Origin: Bacteroidales bacterium
GTDB lineage: Bacteria; Bacteroidota; Bacteroidia; Bacteroidales; WCHB1-69
Direction of reading: 5' to 3'
Assembly (NCBI GenBank): GCA_017394765.1
Contig: JAFPXF010000002.1
Span: 1-64,000, forward strand
Length of the DNA: 64,000 nt
The notes under the pieces were generated by a model, which searched no databases, was not told where the DNA came from, and saw only the letters and a program-made list of their open reading frames with translations. Positions 17,632 to 25,900 of this stretch are shown here, piece by piece. Positions within the stretch are counted from its first letter, which is position 1; every line of letters starts with the position of its first letter. The position numbers were made by a program, and so were the translations under genes.

Positions 17632-17970
17632 CTAAAGGATTGATGCCACCTTGTTGACAAGATGTGGCTCGCGTCGGGTGCGCTGCTGCTCTTCCACCTC
17701 TCGCTGGGCAATGACAAGGCAGTCGTGCTCGTAGCCGTACTGCAGGCGCATCCAGAAATCGTAGGGTATGCCCAATTCCTTCTCCAATGCCATCGCCACT
17801 GCGGTGGTGAAACTGCGCTTGCCCTTGATCAGTTCGTTCAGATGGCTTGGCTGGATGCCTATAGCCTTGGCCAGATCCTTTTGCTTGATGCCGCGCTCTT
17901 TCAGTTCCTCGGCAAGGGTTTCCCCGGGATGGACCGCCCGGAAACCTGTGATTCTGCTATCGTTGTCCAT
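17632..17970 (-). CDS. higA: HigA-family antitoxin, XRE helix-turn-helix
   Basis: A 112-residue HigA/VapI-type antitoxin. The opening FRAVHPGETLAEELKERGI and the helix-turn-helix KQKDLAKAIGIQPSHLNELIKG are diagnostic; the C-terminal half keeps the family helices (YDFWMRLQYGYEHD). HigA binds its toxin and represses the operon. Here the toxin gene upstream is reduced to 25 codons, so HigA is an orphan that may still act as a repressor at the AT-rich inverted repeats near 18061-18100. Confidence 0.92.
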   Translation of the reverse strand: MDNDSRITGFRAVHPGETLAEELKERGIKQKDLAKAIGIQPSHLNELIKGKRSFTTAVAMALEKELGIPYDFWMRLQYGYEHDCLVIAQREVEEQQRTRREPHLVNKVASIL

Positions 17971-18034
17971 ACCTCTTGCCTTTATGAGTAATTATAAGTT
18001 TTTCTAATTCAACATCTTCGAATGATACGTTCAT
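17957..18034 (-). pseudogene. HigB toxin stump upstream of higA
   Basis: A 25-codon frame, MNVSFEDVELEKLIITHKG followed by KRYGQR, reproduces the start of HigB/RelE-like toxins that have MxVSFxDxELxxLI...GK. It stops at TAG 17957-17959 after overlapping the higA start. The remaining 70 or so codons of the toxin are absent while promoter, start and antitoxin are kept, so an internal deletion removed the toxic part. Confidence 0.75.
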
Positions 18035-18047
18035 CGTTCCAACAGTT

Positions 18048-18057
18048 TGCAAAGATA
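18048..18057 (-). promoter_or_regulatory. -7 element of the former higBA operon
   Basis: The minus strand reads TATCTTTGCA, a perfect Bacteroidetes -7 box, 14 bases before the HigB stump ATG (18034). Confidence 0.7.
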
Positions 18058-18060
18058 ATA

Positions 18061-18100
18061 AAAATTCTGAATTTTGGGAATTTTAAAAAAAAGAATTTTT
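18061..18100 (-). promoter_or_regulatory. Candidate HigA operator, AT-rich inverted repeats
   Basis: AAAATTC-T-GAATTTT (18061-18075) is a perfect inverted repeat just upstream of the -7 element, with further GAATTTT half-sites at 18078-18084 and 18093-18099. The position is right for autorepression by HigA, but the region is AT-rich and chance cannot be excluded. Confidence 0.45.
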
Positions 18101-18184
18101 AATGCGGACACCTATTTCATGATAATCAACTTCGACCGCGGCGTGAGCGTGGTGAGGAAGTAGCAGTTAGCAGTTGAGAGTTAG

Positions 18185-18387
18185 ATGATCCCGTTTGTCA
18201 GGGTCCTCAATCTGAATCAACCTTCGATATTGACTCCAATTCAATTGCGAACGCACTGTGTTCGCAATTGGGTAGGTCCTGTAAAACTGACGGCATTGCT
18301 GCGAGCATTTTCGATTATCTGACAGGCATCCTGATAAAGAGTGTCTATAGATTCAATTTTTACAAGTTTAGCTTCGTCTTTTTTCAT
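18185..18387 (-). pseudogene. Broken DUF1016 (YhcG-type PDDEXK nuclease) remnant
   Basis: From ATG 18387 the frame reads MKKDEAKLVKIES, then LYQDACQIIENARSNA, the N-terminal helix of DUF1016 proteins, and stops at 18241-18243. Directly after, in another frame, comes LNWSQYRRLIQIEDPDKR, the conserved LSWSHYRxLxxxxDxxxR block of the family. The roughly 80-90 residues normally between them, and the nuclease domain after them, are missing. A perfect hairpin sits at the break. YhcG-like genes are often near restriction and toxin genes. Confidence 0.75.
18242..18270. repeat. Perfect 11-bp inverted repeat at the DUF1016 break
   Basis: CAATTGCGAAC (18242-18252) and GTTCGCAATTG (18260-18270) flank a 7-base loop. 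Removing 11 bases of one arm restores the DUF1016 reading frame (see findings). Confidence 0.9.
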
Positions 18388-18409
18388 CTTTGAATTTTAT
18401 AATTTTATC

Positions 18410-18419
18410 TGCAAAATTA
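18410..18419 (-). promoter_or_regulatory. -7 element of the DUF1016 remnant
   Basis: The minus strand reads TAATTTTGCA, an excellent -7 box 23 bases before the ATG at 18387, showing that the remnant keeps its original 5' end. Confidence 0.65.
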
Positions 18420-18695
18420 CAAAATCAAAACAAACAAATCAAGAGCAAATGCTATTTAATTCGTTAAAAATCAAAATGATAAAAATAACATTTTAAAATA
18501 TAAAAGTTGCCGTTTTTGTAAAGAAAGTTGCAAATTGCAGAAAATGCACAAAACCTCATTTGTCCACGACAAGAGTGTGCTATCTGGAATTTTGGAAGAT
18601 TTTGGACGTAAAGGTGCATTTTCCGTTCACCCCATACCACACCGTAGAGACGTGCCATGGCGCGTCTCTACATTGACCGCAGCGTGGTGAGGAAT
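18420..18695. other. Intergenic region with one palindromic repeat
   Basis: AT-rich sequence with no supportable gene; a 64-codon minus frame (18464-18658) lacks any recognisable feature. The only structured element is the palindrome at 18644-18671. Confidence 0.5.
18644..18671. repeat. REP-like 28-bp palindrome
   Basis: GTAGAGACG and CGTCTCTAC flank TGCCATGGCG; the whole element is a palindrome with a single mismatched pair. It lies beyond the stop of the flavoprotein gene and could act as a transcription-end or repetitive extragenic palindrome. Confidence 0.75.
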
Positions 18696-19796
18696 CTACA
18701 ACGATTGCGCAATCACGAGGGCGGAAGCGAAGGCGAAGAAGAGATTATAGCCGCCGCAAAGACCGTCTATATCAAGCATCTCGCCGGCGGCATAGAGGCC
18801 CGGGAAACGCACCAGCGCAAAATTGTCATCCACCTCACTAAGATCAATGCCTCCGTGACACACCTGGGCGAATTCCAATCCGTACGGCTCCAATATTGTC
18901 CATTTCATTTTTTTAACATCGAAAGGATGCTGCTCATACCAGGCGTTCAATTTGGGATGCAAAACGCCCTTCAGGGAGCCGAAGTTCCTTTTATACTGCT
19001 CAATATCCACCTCACCATCGGGAAGCAGGTTGAGTTCCACCTCACAATTCCGTTTGTCGGCCAAACGGTTGTAATAGGCGGACAGGTTGAGGATGACAAT
19101 GCCGGAAATGCCGTCATCCTTAAAGACAACCTCACCTTTCTCTCTATGTATCAGATTATTATTCCGATATAAAGCCGCCTCCACCTTCACGCGGCAGCCC
19201 GAGAGCCGGCGGGGATATCGGGACAGTTTGAAGCCCACCAAGGAGGGCTCCAGCGGGCGGGTTTTCAAGTTAAAGTCTGTTAAAAAGGCATTATGGCGTT
19301 CTTGGCGCACCTGTGGCAAACTGGCCGGCGAACCCGTGGCGAGCACCACCGCGTCGAAGGGAACGGAATAGTCGTTGATATGCCATTGCGTGCCCTGGCG
19401 GGAGATTTTCCGCACCTCGTATTCCAATTCCGTATGGAAATTCGGCGCATCGGGCGACCAAAGGACATCGACCACGGTTTGGGAAAATTGCGTGACGGGA
19501 TATACCCTACCCTCCTCATCGGCGGTGAGCAGCAGCCCCATTGCCTCGAAAGTCCTCCATAATTTCTCAGGACCGACCTTATTCAGCAGGGAGCGTATAA
19601 AATCGGGGTGATTATAGCATCCCGGGGTGACGTTTTGGTTGAAGAGGTTGGCGCGACCGCCACCGGAGGCGCGCACCTTGAAGCCCACCTTGGACGACTG
19701 CTCGAAAAGGCAGGTTTGCATATCGGTCCTGTCCGCCAACAGCTTGGCGAGGAGAAGCCCGGAGGCACCGGCACCGATGATGGCTATGCGTTTCAT
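18696..19796 (-). CDS. BaiN/HI0933-family FAD-dependent oxidoreductase
   Basis: A 366-residue flavoprotein. The Rossmann dinucleotide motif GAGASGLLLAKLLA is at residues 8-21, followed by the family's KVRASGGGRANLFNQ. The C-terminal GLYAAGEMLDIDGLCGGYNLFFAFASA is the HI0933/YhiN signature. Its substrate in vivo is not established; relatives include YhiN and the bile-acid-associated BaiN. ATG 19796 overlaps the stop of the IMPase gene by four bases; the longer frame runs through that gene and is not real. Confidence 0.88.
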   Translation of the reverse strand: MKRIAIIGAGASGLLLAKLLADRTDMQTCLFEQSSKVGFKVRASGGGRANLFNQNVTPGCYNHPDFIRSLLNKVGPEKLWRTFEAMGLLLTADEEGRVYPVTQFSQTVVDVLWSPDAPNFHTELEYEVRKISRQGTQWHINDYSVPFDAVVLATGSPASLPQVRQERHNAFLTDFNLKTRPLEPSLVGFKLSRYPRRLSGCRVKVEAALYRNNNLIHREKGEVVFKDDGISGIVILNLSAYYNRLADKRNCEVELNLLPDGEVDIEQYKRNFGSLKGVLHPKLNAWYEQHPFDVKKMKWTILEPYGLEFAQVCHGGIDLSEVDDNFALVRFPGLYAAGEMLDIDGLCGGYNLFFAFASALVIAQSL

Positions 19797-20596
19797 TCCG
19801 CGTCTTCTTTTAAGAAACGGTGCAACGATTTTTGCAATTCCAGAAACAGTTTCGGACCTGCCACCACAATCTCGCCGCCGAAGAGCCAGTTGTCGCCGCC
19901 GGAGAAGTCGGAGACGAGGGCGCCCGCCTGCTGACAGATGAACGTGCCGGCAGCCACATCGTAGGGTTTCATCCCGTACTCGAAATAGCCGTCGCAGCGT
20001 CCGCAGGCCACATAGACGAGGTCGGTGGCGGCGGAACCCAGACGGCGCAGTCCGTGTGTGTGCTGCATCGACCACTCCATATAGCGCATAAAGGGCTTCA
20101 GGATGGAGAAATCGGAGTACGGGAAGCCCGTCGCGAGCAGCGAAGCGTCAAGGTTCGGACAATTGGTGACGTGTATGGGCATACCATTCATATAGGCTTT
20201 GCCGCCCTTGTAGGCATAGAAGCACTCGTCGCGACCAATTTCGTACACCACCCCGACCACTATCTCCTCATCCTCGCGCAGCGCGATGCTGATGGCCGTG
20301 GGGGGCAGGCCGTGGATGAAATTGGTGGTGCCGTCGAGCGGATCCACAATCCAGTTGTAGTGCTCGGCCAGCACGGTTTCCGTCTTCTCCTCGGCAATAA
20401 AGCCAGCCTCGGGCACCAGTTCCTTGAGACGGGCCACGATGGTTTTTTCCGATTGTTTGTCAAACTGTGTCACATAGTCGTGCACGCCCTTGGCCTCCAT
20501 ATTGACGGTGTCGAGCCGCTGGCGCTCGCTCCAGAGCCAGACGCCCACTTTCCGGGCCAACAGGCAAACCTGTTCACATATATTCTGATAATCCAT
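19793..20596 (-). CDS. Inositol monophosphatase family protein
   Basis: A 267-residue magnesium-dependent phosphatase of the IMPase/SuhB family. Metal motifs are present: AEEKTET, then IVDPLDGTTNFIHGLP, and near the C-terminus MKPYDVAAGTFICQQAGA. Likely substrates are inositol-1-phosphate or related sugar phosphates. It lies 5 bases behind gmk and overlaps the flavoprotein by ATGA, so gmk, this gene and the flavoprotein form one minus-strand operon. Confidence 0.92.
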   Translation of the reverse strand: MDYQNICEQVCLLARKVGVWLWSERQRLDTVNMEAKGVHDYVTQFDKQSEKTIVARLKELVPEAGFIAEEKTETVLAEHYNWIVDPLDGTTNFIHGLPPTAISIALREDEEIVVGVVYEIGRDECFYAYKGGKAYMNGMPIHVTNCPNLDASLLATGFPYSDFSILKPFMRYMEWSMQHTHGLRRLGSAATDLVYVACGRCDGYFEYGMKPYDVAAGTFICQQAGALVSDFSGGDNWLFGGEIVVAGPKLFLELQKSLHRFLKEDAE

Positions 20597-20601
20597 AATC
20601 C

Positions 20602-21171
20602 TTATTTTTCTTCCAGAAAATCCCGCACCAAGTCAATCATCTCCTGCTGGGCGGTCTTCAAATCGTCATTCAGCACAATCTTGTCGAATTGTCGAGCGAA
20701 GGAGAGCTCGTATTCCGCTTTGGCCAACCGTTTTTTCAGCGATGCGTCGTTCTCGGTGCCGCGGTTTTTCAGCCGGTTCTCAAGTTCATCCATTGTCGGA
20801 GGCTCGATGAATACCGAAAGGGCCTCGTCGCCGTAGAACTTCTTGATGTTGAGGCCGCCGAGCACATCTACATCGAAGATAACAGCCTGCCCGTTGCTCC
20901 AGATGCGTTCCACCTCGCTTTTGAGGGAGCCGTAGAACTGGTCGGTATAGACCTCCTGCCATTCCAGGAACTCGTCGTTGGCGAGGCGCTCCTTGAATTG
21001 CTCGGGGGTGAGGAAATAGTAGTCTTTCCCGTCAATCTCATAATCCCGCTTGGGGCGGGTGGTGGCGGAAATGGAGAACTTGAGGTCAGGCACTTGCTCC
21101 AGAAGGTGGCGCACGATAGAGGTTTTGCCAGCGCCGGAGGGGGCGGATACGATGATGACTTTTCCTTGCAT
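20602..21171 (-). CDS. gmk: Guanylate kinase
   Basis: A 189-residue GMP kinase: P-loop SAPSGAGKTSIV at residues 8-19, GMP-binding SATTRPKRDYEIDGKDYYF, and the core VIFDVDVLGGLNIKK. It makes GDP from GMP for nucleotide and RNA synthesis. It is the first gene of the minus-strand operon, with a -7 element at 21191-21200. Confidence 0.96.
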   Translation of the reverse strand: MQGKVIIVSAPSGAGKTSIVRHLLEQVPDLKFSISATTRPKRDYEIDGKDYYFLTPEQFKERLANDEFLEWQEVYTDQFYGSLKSEVERIWSNGQAVIFDVDVLGGLNIKKFYGDEALSVFIEPPTMDELENRLKNRGTENDASLKKRLAKAEYELSFARQFDKIVLNDDLKTAQQEMIDLVRDFLEEK

Positions 21172-21190
21172 AACACGAGATTTTCAAGGC

Positions 21191-21223
21191 CGCAAAGATA
21201 CTCCTTTTTTTGCTATTTTTGCC
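21191..21223. promoter_or_regulatory. Back-to-back promoters of gmk and the thioesterase gene
   Basis: Minus-strand TATCTTTGCG (21191-21200) serves gmk, and plus-strand TATTTTTGCC (21214-21223) serves the thioesterase. Only 13 bases separate the two -7 boxes, so their -33 regions overlap and the two polymerases should compete. Confidence 0.65.
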
Positions 21224-21243
21224 GCCCTTTCAGAAAACCGTCT

Positions 21244-21987
21244 ATGAAACACTTTGAAAACACATTCCACAAGCAAATCACCATTGACTCCTACATGGTG
21301 GATGAGAAACGCCGCCTGTTCCCCACCTTTCTATTTTTCCTGATGCAAGACGTGGCTGTGCGGCACGTTGACCACATCGGTGTCGGTTGGGAGTATCTGC
21401 ACCAGTTCAACATGTTCTGGGCGTTATCGCGCATCGATGTGGAAATCCTGCGCCGCCCGGAATGGCACGAGACCGTGGAAATCTCCACATGGGGCAAGAA
21501 GCACAACTTCCTCATCCAGCCGCGTGACCATATCGTGGAAGGCTTGGATGGCGAAGTTCTTGTACGCGCCACCTCCAATTGGGTGCTGCTTGACACAGAG
21601 GGCAAGCCGCATCCATTAGACGAAATCGAGTCGCTGTTGCGCAACCAGCACGACCTGCACGCCATCGAACGCCCGGCCACGCGACTGCGCGCCAGTGCCG
21701 TTTCAGAAGACGAGCCCGTTTTCCACCCTGTTCTCTATTCGCATATCGACATGAACAGCCACGTCAACAACTCTTATTATGTGCAATGGGTGATGAACGA
21801 GTTTTCGCCGGAATTCCACCGCCAGCACGAGCTCTCGCTCATTTCGATAAACTACCTGCAACAGATGCGCGGCGACGACAGTTACGGCATCCACCGCAAA
21901 GAGGTCGCCACGAACGATTTCCTACTTTCCATTGTTTCCAAAAGCACCCAAAAGGAGGTCTGCCGCGTGCAAACCGTCTGGAAGTAA
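21244..21987 (+). CDS. Acyl-[acyl-carrier-protein] thioesterase
   Basis: A 247-residue double hotdog-fold thioesterase of the plant FatA/FatB-like family. The second domain has DMNSHVNNSYYVQWVM, which contains the catalytic Asn/His region, and the first has VGWEYLHQFNMFWALSRIDVEI. It releases fatty acids from ACP. ATG 21244 follows the -7 box by 20 bases; the long upstream frame is antisense to gmk and was discarded. Confidence 0.88.
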   Translation: MKHFENTFHKQITIDSYMVDEKRRLFPTFLFFLMQDVAVRHVDHIGVGWEYLHQFNMFWALSRIDVEILRRPEWHETVEISTWGKKHNFLIQPRDHIVEGLDGEVLVRATSNWVLLDTEGKPHPLDEIESLLRNQHDLHAIERPATRLRASAVSEDEPVFHPVLYSHIDMNSHVNNSYYVQWVMNEFSPEFHRQHELSLISINYLQQMRGDDSYGIHRKEVATNDFLLSIVSKSTQKEVCRVQTVWK

Positions 21988-22007
21988 CCATCAATCACTA
22001 TTTTTAG

Positions 22008-22017
22008 TATTTTTGCC
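22008..22017 (+). promoter_or_regulatory. -7 element of the PASTA-gene operon
   Basis: TATTTTTGCC lies 58 bases before the ATG at 22076. Confidence 0.55.
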
Positions 22018-22075
22018 GCCTTAAATAATAAACTTGTATTTTTCGAGTTATCATACGGATTATATATAAACGAAT

Positions 22076-22660
22076 ATGAATAAACCGTACACCAAACGCT
22101 TATGGTTTCACATCTTGATGGCGGCAGTGGCATCTGTCGTGTTCTTGATAGCCATCATGTTGTTGATGCGCGCCTTCACCCGGCACGGCAAGGAGTTCGA
22201 AATGCCGAGTTTCGAAGGTCAGCAGGCTCAAGAGCTAACCCAGCGCGGTCGTGACGAAGGTTTTGTCTTCGTGGTGAACGACCACCTTTATGAAAACGGC
22301 AAGCAACCCGGCACGGTGCTCAAGCAGGACCCTGCCCCAGGTGAAAAGGTGAAACGTGGCCGGAAGGTCTATTTGACCGTGGCTGCCGCCGAGCCGCCCA
22401 CCATCAAGATGCCGGAGTTGCACGACATCTCCCTCCGGCAGGCGCAAATCATCCTTGAAGCCCAAGGACTTGTCCTGGACCGTGTCATCGAGAAGCCCAG
22501 TCCATACGAAAACGTTGTGCTTGACGTGCTCTATCGGGGCCATTCCATCGCTTCCGGCACACAAATCAAGATGGGCGAGAAGATATCCCTCGTGGTAGGC
22601 AAGGACATCGGCGACCTCCCGGACGCGGAACCCGTGGAAGACCCCAACACCGAACTTTAA
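22076..22660 (+). CDS. Membrane-anchored PASTA domain protein
   Basis: A 194-residue protein with one N-terminal membrane helix (about residues 11-32) and two PASTA domains in the periplasm (about 40-105, with LKQDPAPGEKVKRGRKVYLTV, and 110-175, with SGTQIKMGEKISLVVG). PASTA domains bind peptidoglycan precursors or act as spacers. There is no kinase domain. In Bacteroidetes such genes usually sit near ddl and rluD, which are not seen here; a T9SS cargo gene follows 19 bases later. Confidence 0.9.
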   Translation: MNKPYTKRLWFHILMAAVASVVFLIAIMLLMRAFTRHGKEFEMPSFEGQQAQELTQRGRDEGFVFVVNDHLYENGKQPGTVLKQDPAPGEKVKRGRKVYLTVAAAEPPTIKMPELHDISLRQAQIILEAQGLVLDRVIEKPSPYENVVLDVLYRGHSIASGTQIKMGEKISLVVGKDIGDLPDAEPVEDPNTEL

Positions 22661-22679
22661 AAATCGATTCTTCACACCA

Positions 22680-24821
22680 ATGAATTATAAGAAACACCTC
22701 TTACTTGTCTTTATGGGCTTTCTCCTTCTTATGCCCAACATATCCCATGGCCAAGAATTTGTGACGGGACTAACACACAACCCTGTCATCGCCCATGCCG
22801 CCAAGTCCAATCCCGGTGCCGTCAAAAACGGCTCCGCGGCAAGGCTGCCGTTCGTGGATGACTTTTCCGGTCAGGTGGGTTATCCGGATCCATCCCATTG
22901 GCAAGACCGACAGGCTTTTGTCAACAAGACATTCCCCGTCTATCCGCCCAGCATCGGGGCAGCCACCCTGGATGCCTTGGATGAGAACGGCATGGTCTAT
23001 GCACATGCCAACCGTGATGCCTTCCCCGCCGACACGCTGACTTCGTGCCCTATCAGATTAGACAGCAACTTCACATACAATCGCCCCATGCAAGTGGGTG
23101 ATTCCCTCTATTTCAGCTTCCACTACCAGCCCGGAGGTGCCAGCCGTTCTGTGCCGCCCGTGGAATGGGAGCGCGTGGGGGATGCCCCCGAGTATGGCGA
23201 CGAGCTCATCCTCGAATTCGGATACGCAACCGGCAACATGACTTTCATCGGCTACGAATATGGCGAATATATCCTCGGCCCTGATGAATACCATATCGCT
23301 GGCGACACCATTGACAATCCATTCATGCCGGGCTGCATCTACATTTTCCAAAACAGCGCATTCGCCGGCGAAATCGTCCTTATCCCCTCCGATTCCATTT
23401 TCGGGCCCGAATATGTATGGAATGAAGTTTGGTCCACACACGGCTGTTCCACAGACGATTGGCTGGCCGAAAACCCGCTGCAGTTCTTCAAGGAGGTGCT
23501 CATCCCCATCACGGACCCGCAGTACTTGCGCAACAACTTCCAATTCCGTTTCCGCAACTACGCCTCTTTGGACCTCGACTCCTGGAGCAGCGGCAACATC
23601 GTTGGCTGGGCCTCGAATTGCGACCAATGGCATATCGACTACATTGTGTTGAACACCAACCGGAACGCCACCGACTTCTACCCTCAGGATGTCGCCTTCG
23701 TGACGCCCACGACTTCCGCCCTCGCCCTTTACCAGTCCATGCCGTGGCACCAGTATCGTTCGTCTGACATGGCCGCCAATTTTCACAACGACCTCGCCAA
23801 CCTCTCCTCTTCGACCCGCAACACGGCCTATTCCTACAAAGTGTTGAAGAATGGTATAAGCAACGTTTACACCTCTCCTGTCAACAACGAGAATGCCGCG
23901 CCATACCATTCCGACGGCCTGCACACCTACATCTACCACGCCGAGCCGGAAATAAACTTCAACTACAGCTATGACAACGAAGACAGCGCCCGTTTTGTGA
24001 TCACGCACGTTTTCAGGATGGAGGGTGCCAACGACGAATTGCTCCGCAACGACACCTGTATGTTCGAACAGCTGTTCTACAACTATTATGCATACGACGA
24101 CGGCACCGCCGAGGGCGGCTACACGCTTCTCTCCTCGACGGGCAGCCCCGACGCATCCTTGGCCGTGCAGTTCACCTTGGCCCAACCCGACACATTACGC
24201 TGTATCCGGATGTGGTTCAACCGGACACTCGACGACGAGAACGTGGACTACTTCACGCTCATGGTGTGGGGCGACAACAACGGCCAGCCCGGCGAAGTCC
24301 TCTACTCTCTGGAATCACAGCTGCCGTATTTCAACCAGGACAACTATTTGCAATTCGTCAATTATTATCCCGAGGAGCCCGTCGCACTCGAAGGCACCTT
24401 CTATGTGGGCTTCCGCCAGACACACAACACCCAGCTCAATCTTGGTTTCGACCAGAACAACGACGCCCGCGGGCACTTCTTCTACAAGACCACCAACGAG
24501 TGGCGCGAGTCATTCTACCGTGGCGCCCCGATGATCCGTCCCGTGGTCGGCAAGGCCTACGACCACTCCGGCATCCATATCCCACAATCGGCTTCCCTGA
24601 AGCTCTATCCCAACCCCACCTCGGGAGATGTCCATATTGGCAGCGACATGGAGACCGACGGACTTCAATGCCAAATCTTCGATGTGTATGGCCGCCTAAT
24701 TGGCCATCAGGACATCCGCCAAGGTTGCATCCACACCAACGGGCTCGTCCCTGGCATGTACATCGTCAAAGTACTGAACGACAATCAAGTCATTGCCACT
24801 GAAAAGATCATCAAAAAATAG
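22680..24821 (+). CDS. Secreted protein with T9SS type A sorting domain
   Basis: A 713-residue exported protein: signal peptide 1-24 (ending SHGQ), a body beginning LPFVDDFSGQVGYPDPSHWQ, which resembles a jelly-roll attachment domain, and a C-terminal sorting domain (LKLYPNPTSGDVHIGS ... GLVPGMYIVKVLND) from about residue 635. No enzyme motif was recognised. It is probably surface-exposed. It shares an operon with the PASTA protein upstream and the exonuclease 5 bases downstream. Confidence 0.85.
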   Translation: MNYKKHLLLVFMGFLLLMPNISHGQEFVTGLTHNPVIAHAAKSNPGAVKNGSAARLPFVDDFSGQVGYPDPSHWQDRQAFVNKTFPVYPPSIGAATLDALDENGMVYAHANRDAFPADTLTSCPIRLDSNFTYNRPMQVGDSLYFSFHYQPGGASRSVPPVEWERVGDAPEYGDELILEFGYATGNMTFIGYEYGEYILGPDEYHIAGDTIDNPFMPGCIYIFQNSAFAGEIVLIPSDSIFGPEYVWNEVWSTHGCSTDDWLAENPLQFFKEVLIPITDPQYLRNNFQFRFRNYASLDLDSWSSGNIVGWASNCDQWHIDYIVLNTNRNATDFYPQDVAFVTPTTSALALYQSMPWHQYRSSDMAANFHNDLANLSSSTRNTAYSYKVLKNGISNVYTSPVNNENAAPYHSDGLHTYIYHAEPEINFNYSYDNEDSARFVITHVFRMEGANDELLRNDTCMFEQLFYNYYAYDDGTAEGGYTLLSSTGSPDASLAVQFTLAQPDTLRCIRMWFNRTLDDENVDYFTLMVWGDNNGQPGEVLYSLESQLPYFNQDNYLQFVNYYPEEPVALEGTFYVGFRQTHNTQLNLGFDQNNDARGHFFYKTTNEWRESFYRGAPMIRPVVGKAYDHSGIHIPQSASLKLYPNPTSGDVHIGSDMETDGLQCQIFDVYGRLIGHQDIRQGCIHTNGLVPGMYIVKVLNDNQVIATEKIIKK

Positions 24822-24826
24822 ACATC

Positions 24827-25657
24827 ATGCAAATAAAACTCACCAAACCGCTTTTGTTTTTCGATTTGGAAACTACCGGACTGAACGTCGGCAAAGATAA
24901 AATCGTAGAGATTTCCTTCATCAAGGTAATGCCTGACGGCACCGAAATCGAGCGCACGGAACGCATCAACCCCGGCGTCCACATCCCCGAGGAGTGCTCG
25001 GCCATCCACGGCATCTATGATAAGGACGTGGCCGACAAGCCCAAATTCGAGGAGCTGGCCGATGATCTGCTGGCCTTCATCGGAGATGCAGATCTGGCGG
25101 GCTTCAACTCCAACAAGTTCGATGTGCCCTTGTTGGTGGAGGAATTCCTGCGCTGCGGCCGCCGTTTTGATTTGCGGAATCGCCACTTGATCGACGTGCA
25201 GAACATCTTCCACAAGATGGAACCGCGCAACCTCGTGGCCGCCTACAAGTTCTACTGCCACGGCGACCTGACGGACGCGCACCAGGCCCATGCCGACACC
25301 CGCGCCACCCTCGACGTTTTCAAGGCCCAACTCGACAAATACGACGGTGTTGAATATACCGACCCCCGCACCAAGAGAACCTTCGTGCCTGTGCAGAACG
25401 ATGTGAAAGCACTCAGTGCTTTCACCCAGGAATCGCACAATGTCGATATGGCCGGCCATATTGTCTGGGACAAGAACCAACACGCCGTCTTCAACTTCGG
25501 CAAACACAAGAACATCCCCGTCCGTGATGTCTTTCTCAAGGAACCCGCCTACTACGACTGGATGATGAAAGCCGAATTCCCGCTTTACACCAAAGAGGTC
25601 GTCACACAAATCTATCACGAGGTCTGCTTGGAGAAAAAATTCGGAAGACAACAATAA
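24827..25657 (+). CDS. DnaQ-like 3'-5' exonuclease
   Basis: A 276-residue DEDDh exonuclease. ExoI is FFDLETTGL (residues 11-19, with the Asp-Glu pair), ExoII is LAGFNSNKFDVPLL, and ExoIII is HQAHADTRATLDVF with the catalytic His and Asp. The C-terminal 90 residues carry an extra conserved part with FNFGKHKNIPV, seen in Bacteroidetes homologues. It is likely a proofreading or repair exonuclease, not the stable Pol III subunit. A terminator follows. Confidence 0.9.
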   Translation: MQIKLTKPLLFFDLETTGLNVGKDKIVEISFIKVMPDGTEIERTERINPGVHIPEECSAIHGIYDKDVADKPKFEELADDLLAFIGDADLAGFNSNKFDVPLLVEEFLRCGRRFDLRNRHLIDVQNIFHKMEPRNLVAAYKFYCHGDLTDAHQAHADTRATLDVFKAQLDKYDGVEYTDPRTKRTFVPVQNDVKALSAFTQESHNVDMAGHIVWDKNQHAVFNFGKHKNIPVRDVFLKEPAYYDWMMKAEFPLYTKEVVTQIYHEVCLEKKFGRQQ

Positions 25658-25680
25658 AAACAATGCATTCAAAAACATGG

Positions 25681-25711
25681 AGAGTCTGGAAAAAATCCAG
25701 GCTCTTTTTTG
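25681..25711 (+). terminator. Rho-independent terminator after the exonuclease gene
   Basis: AGAGTCTGGA and TCCAGGCTCT form a 10-bp stem (one G-T pair) with an A5 loop, followed by TTTTTTG. Confidence 0.85.
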
Positions 25712-25809
25712 TTTTGAATAAAAAACAAATCTGAAAAATCCCCAAAAATAGGGATTGCAAGTTTGAAAAATTATGTTCGGGAATTATCGGTTTGTATGCA
25801 AAATATTAT

Positions 25810-25817
25810 TACATTTG
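25810..25817 (+). promoter_or_regulatory. Candidate -7 element of the hydrogenase operon
   Basis: TACATTTG matches TAnnTTTG, 83 bases before the ATG at 25901. No Rex-like TTGTGA-N6-TCACAA operator was found near it. Confidence 0.45.
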
Positions 25818-25900
25818 CCACCGCTTTAAAAGAAGTCCGAATAAGAAGATTTTTTTACAATAAGATACTAAAACCCAACAAATTACAAAATCTTTTAAGT

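Noticed and set aside
18120..18180. Plus-strand MIINFDRGVSVVRK as the tail of a lost T9SS cargo
   Set aside because: Only about 14 codons, partly repeated near 18675, with no preceding sorting-domain sequence; not enough to call.
25712..25900. Rex operator before the hydrogenase operon
   Set aside because: No TTGTGA-N6-TCACAA-like inverted repeat found by eye.
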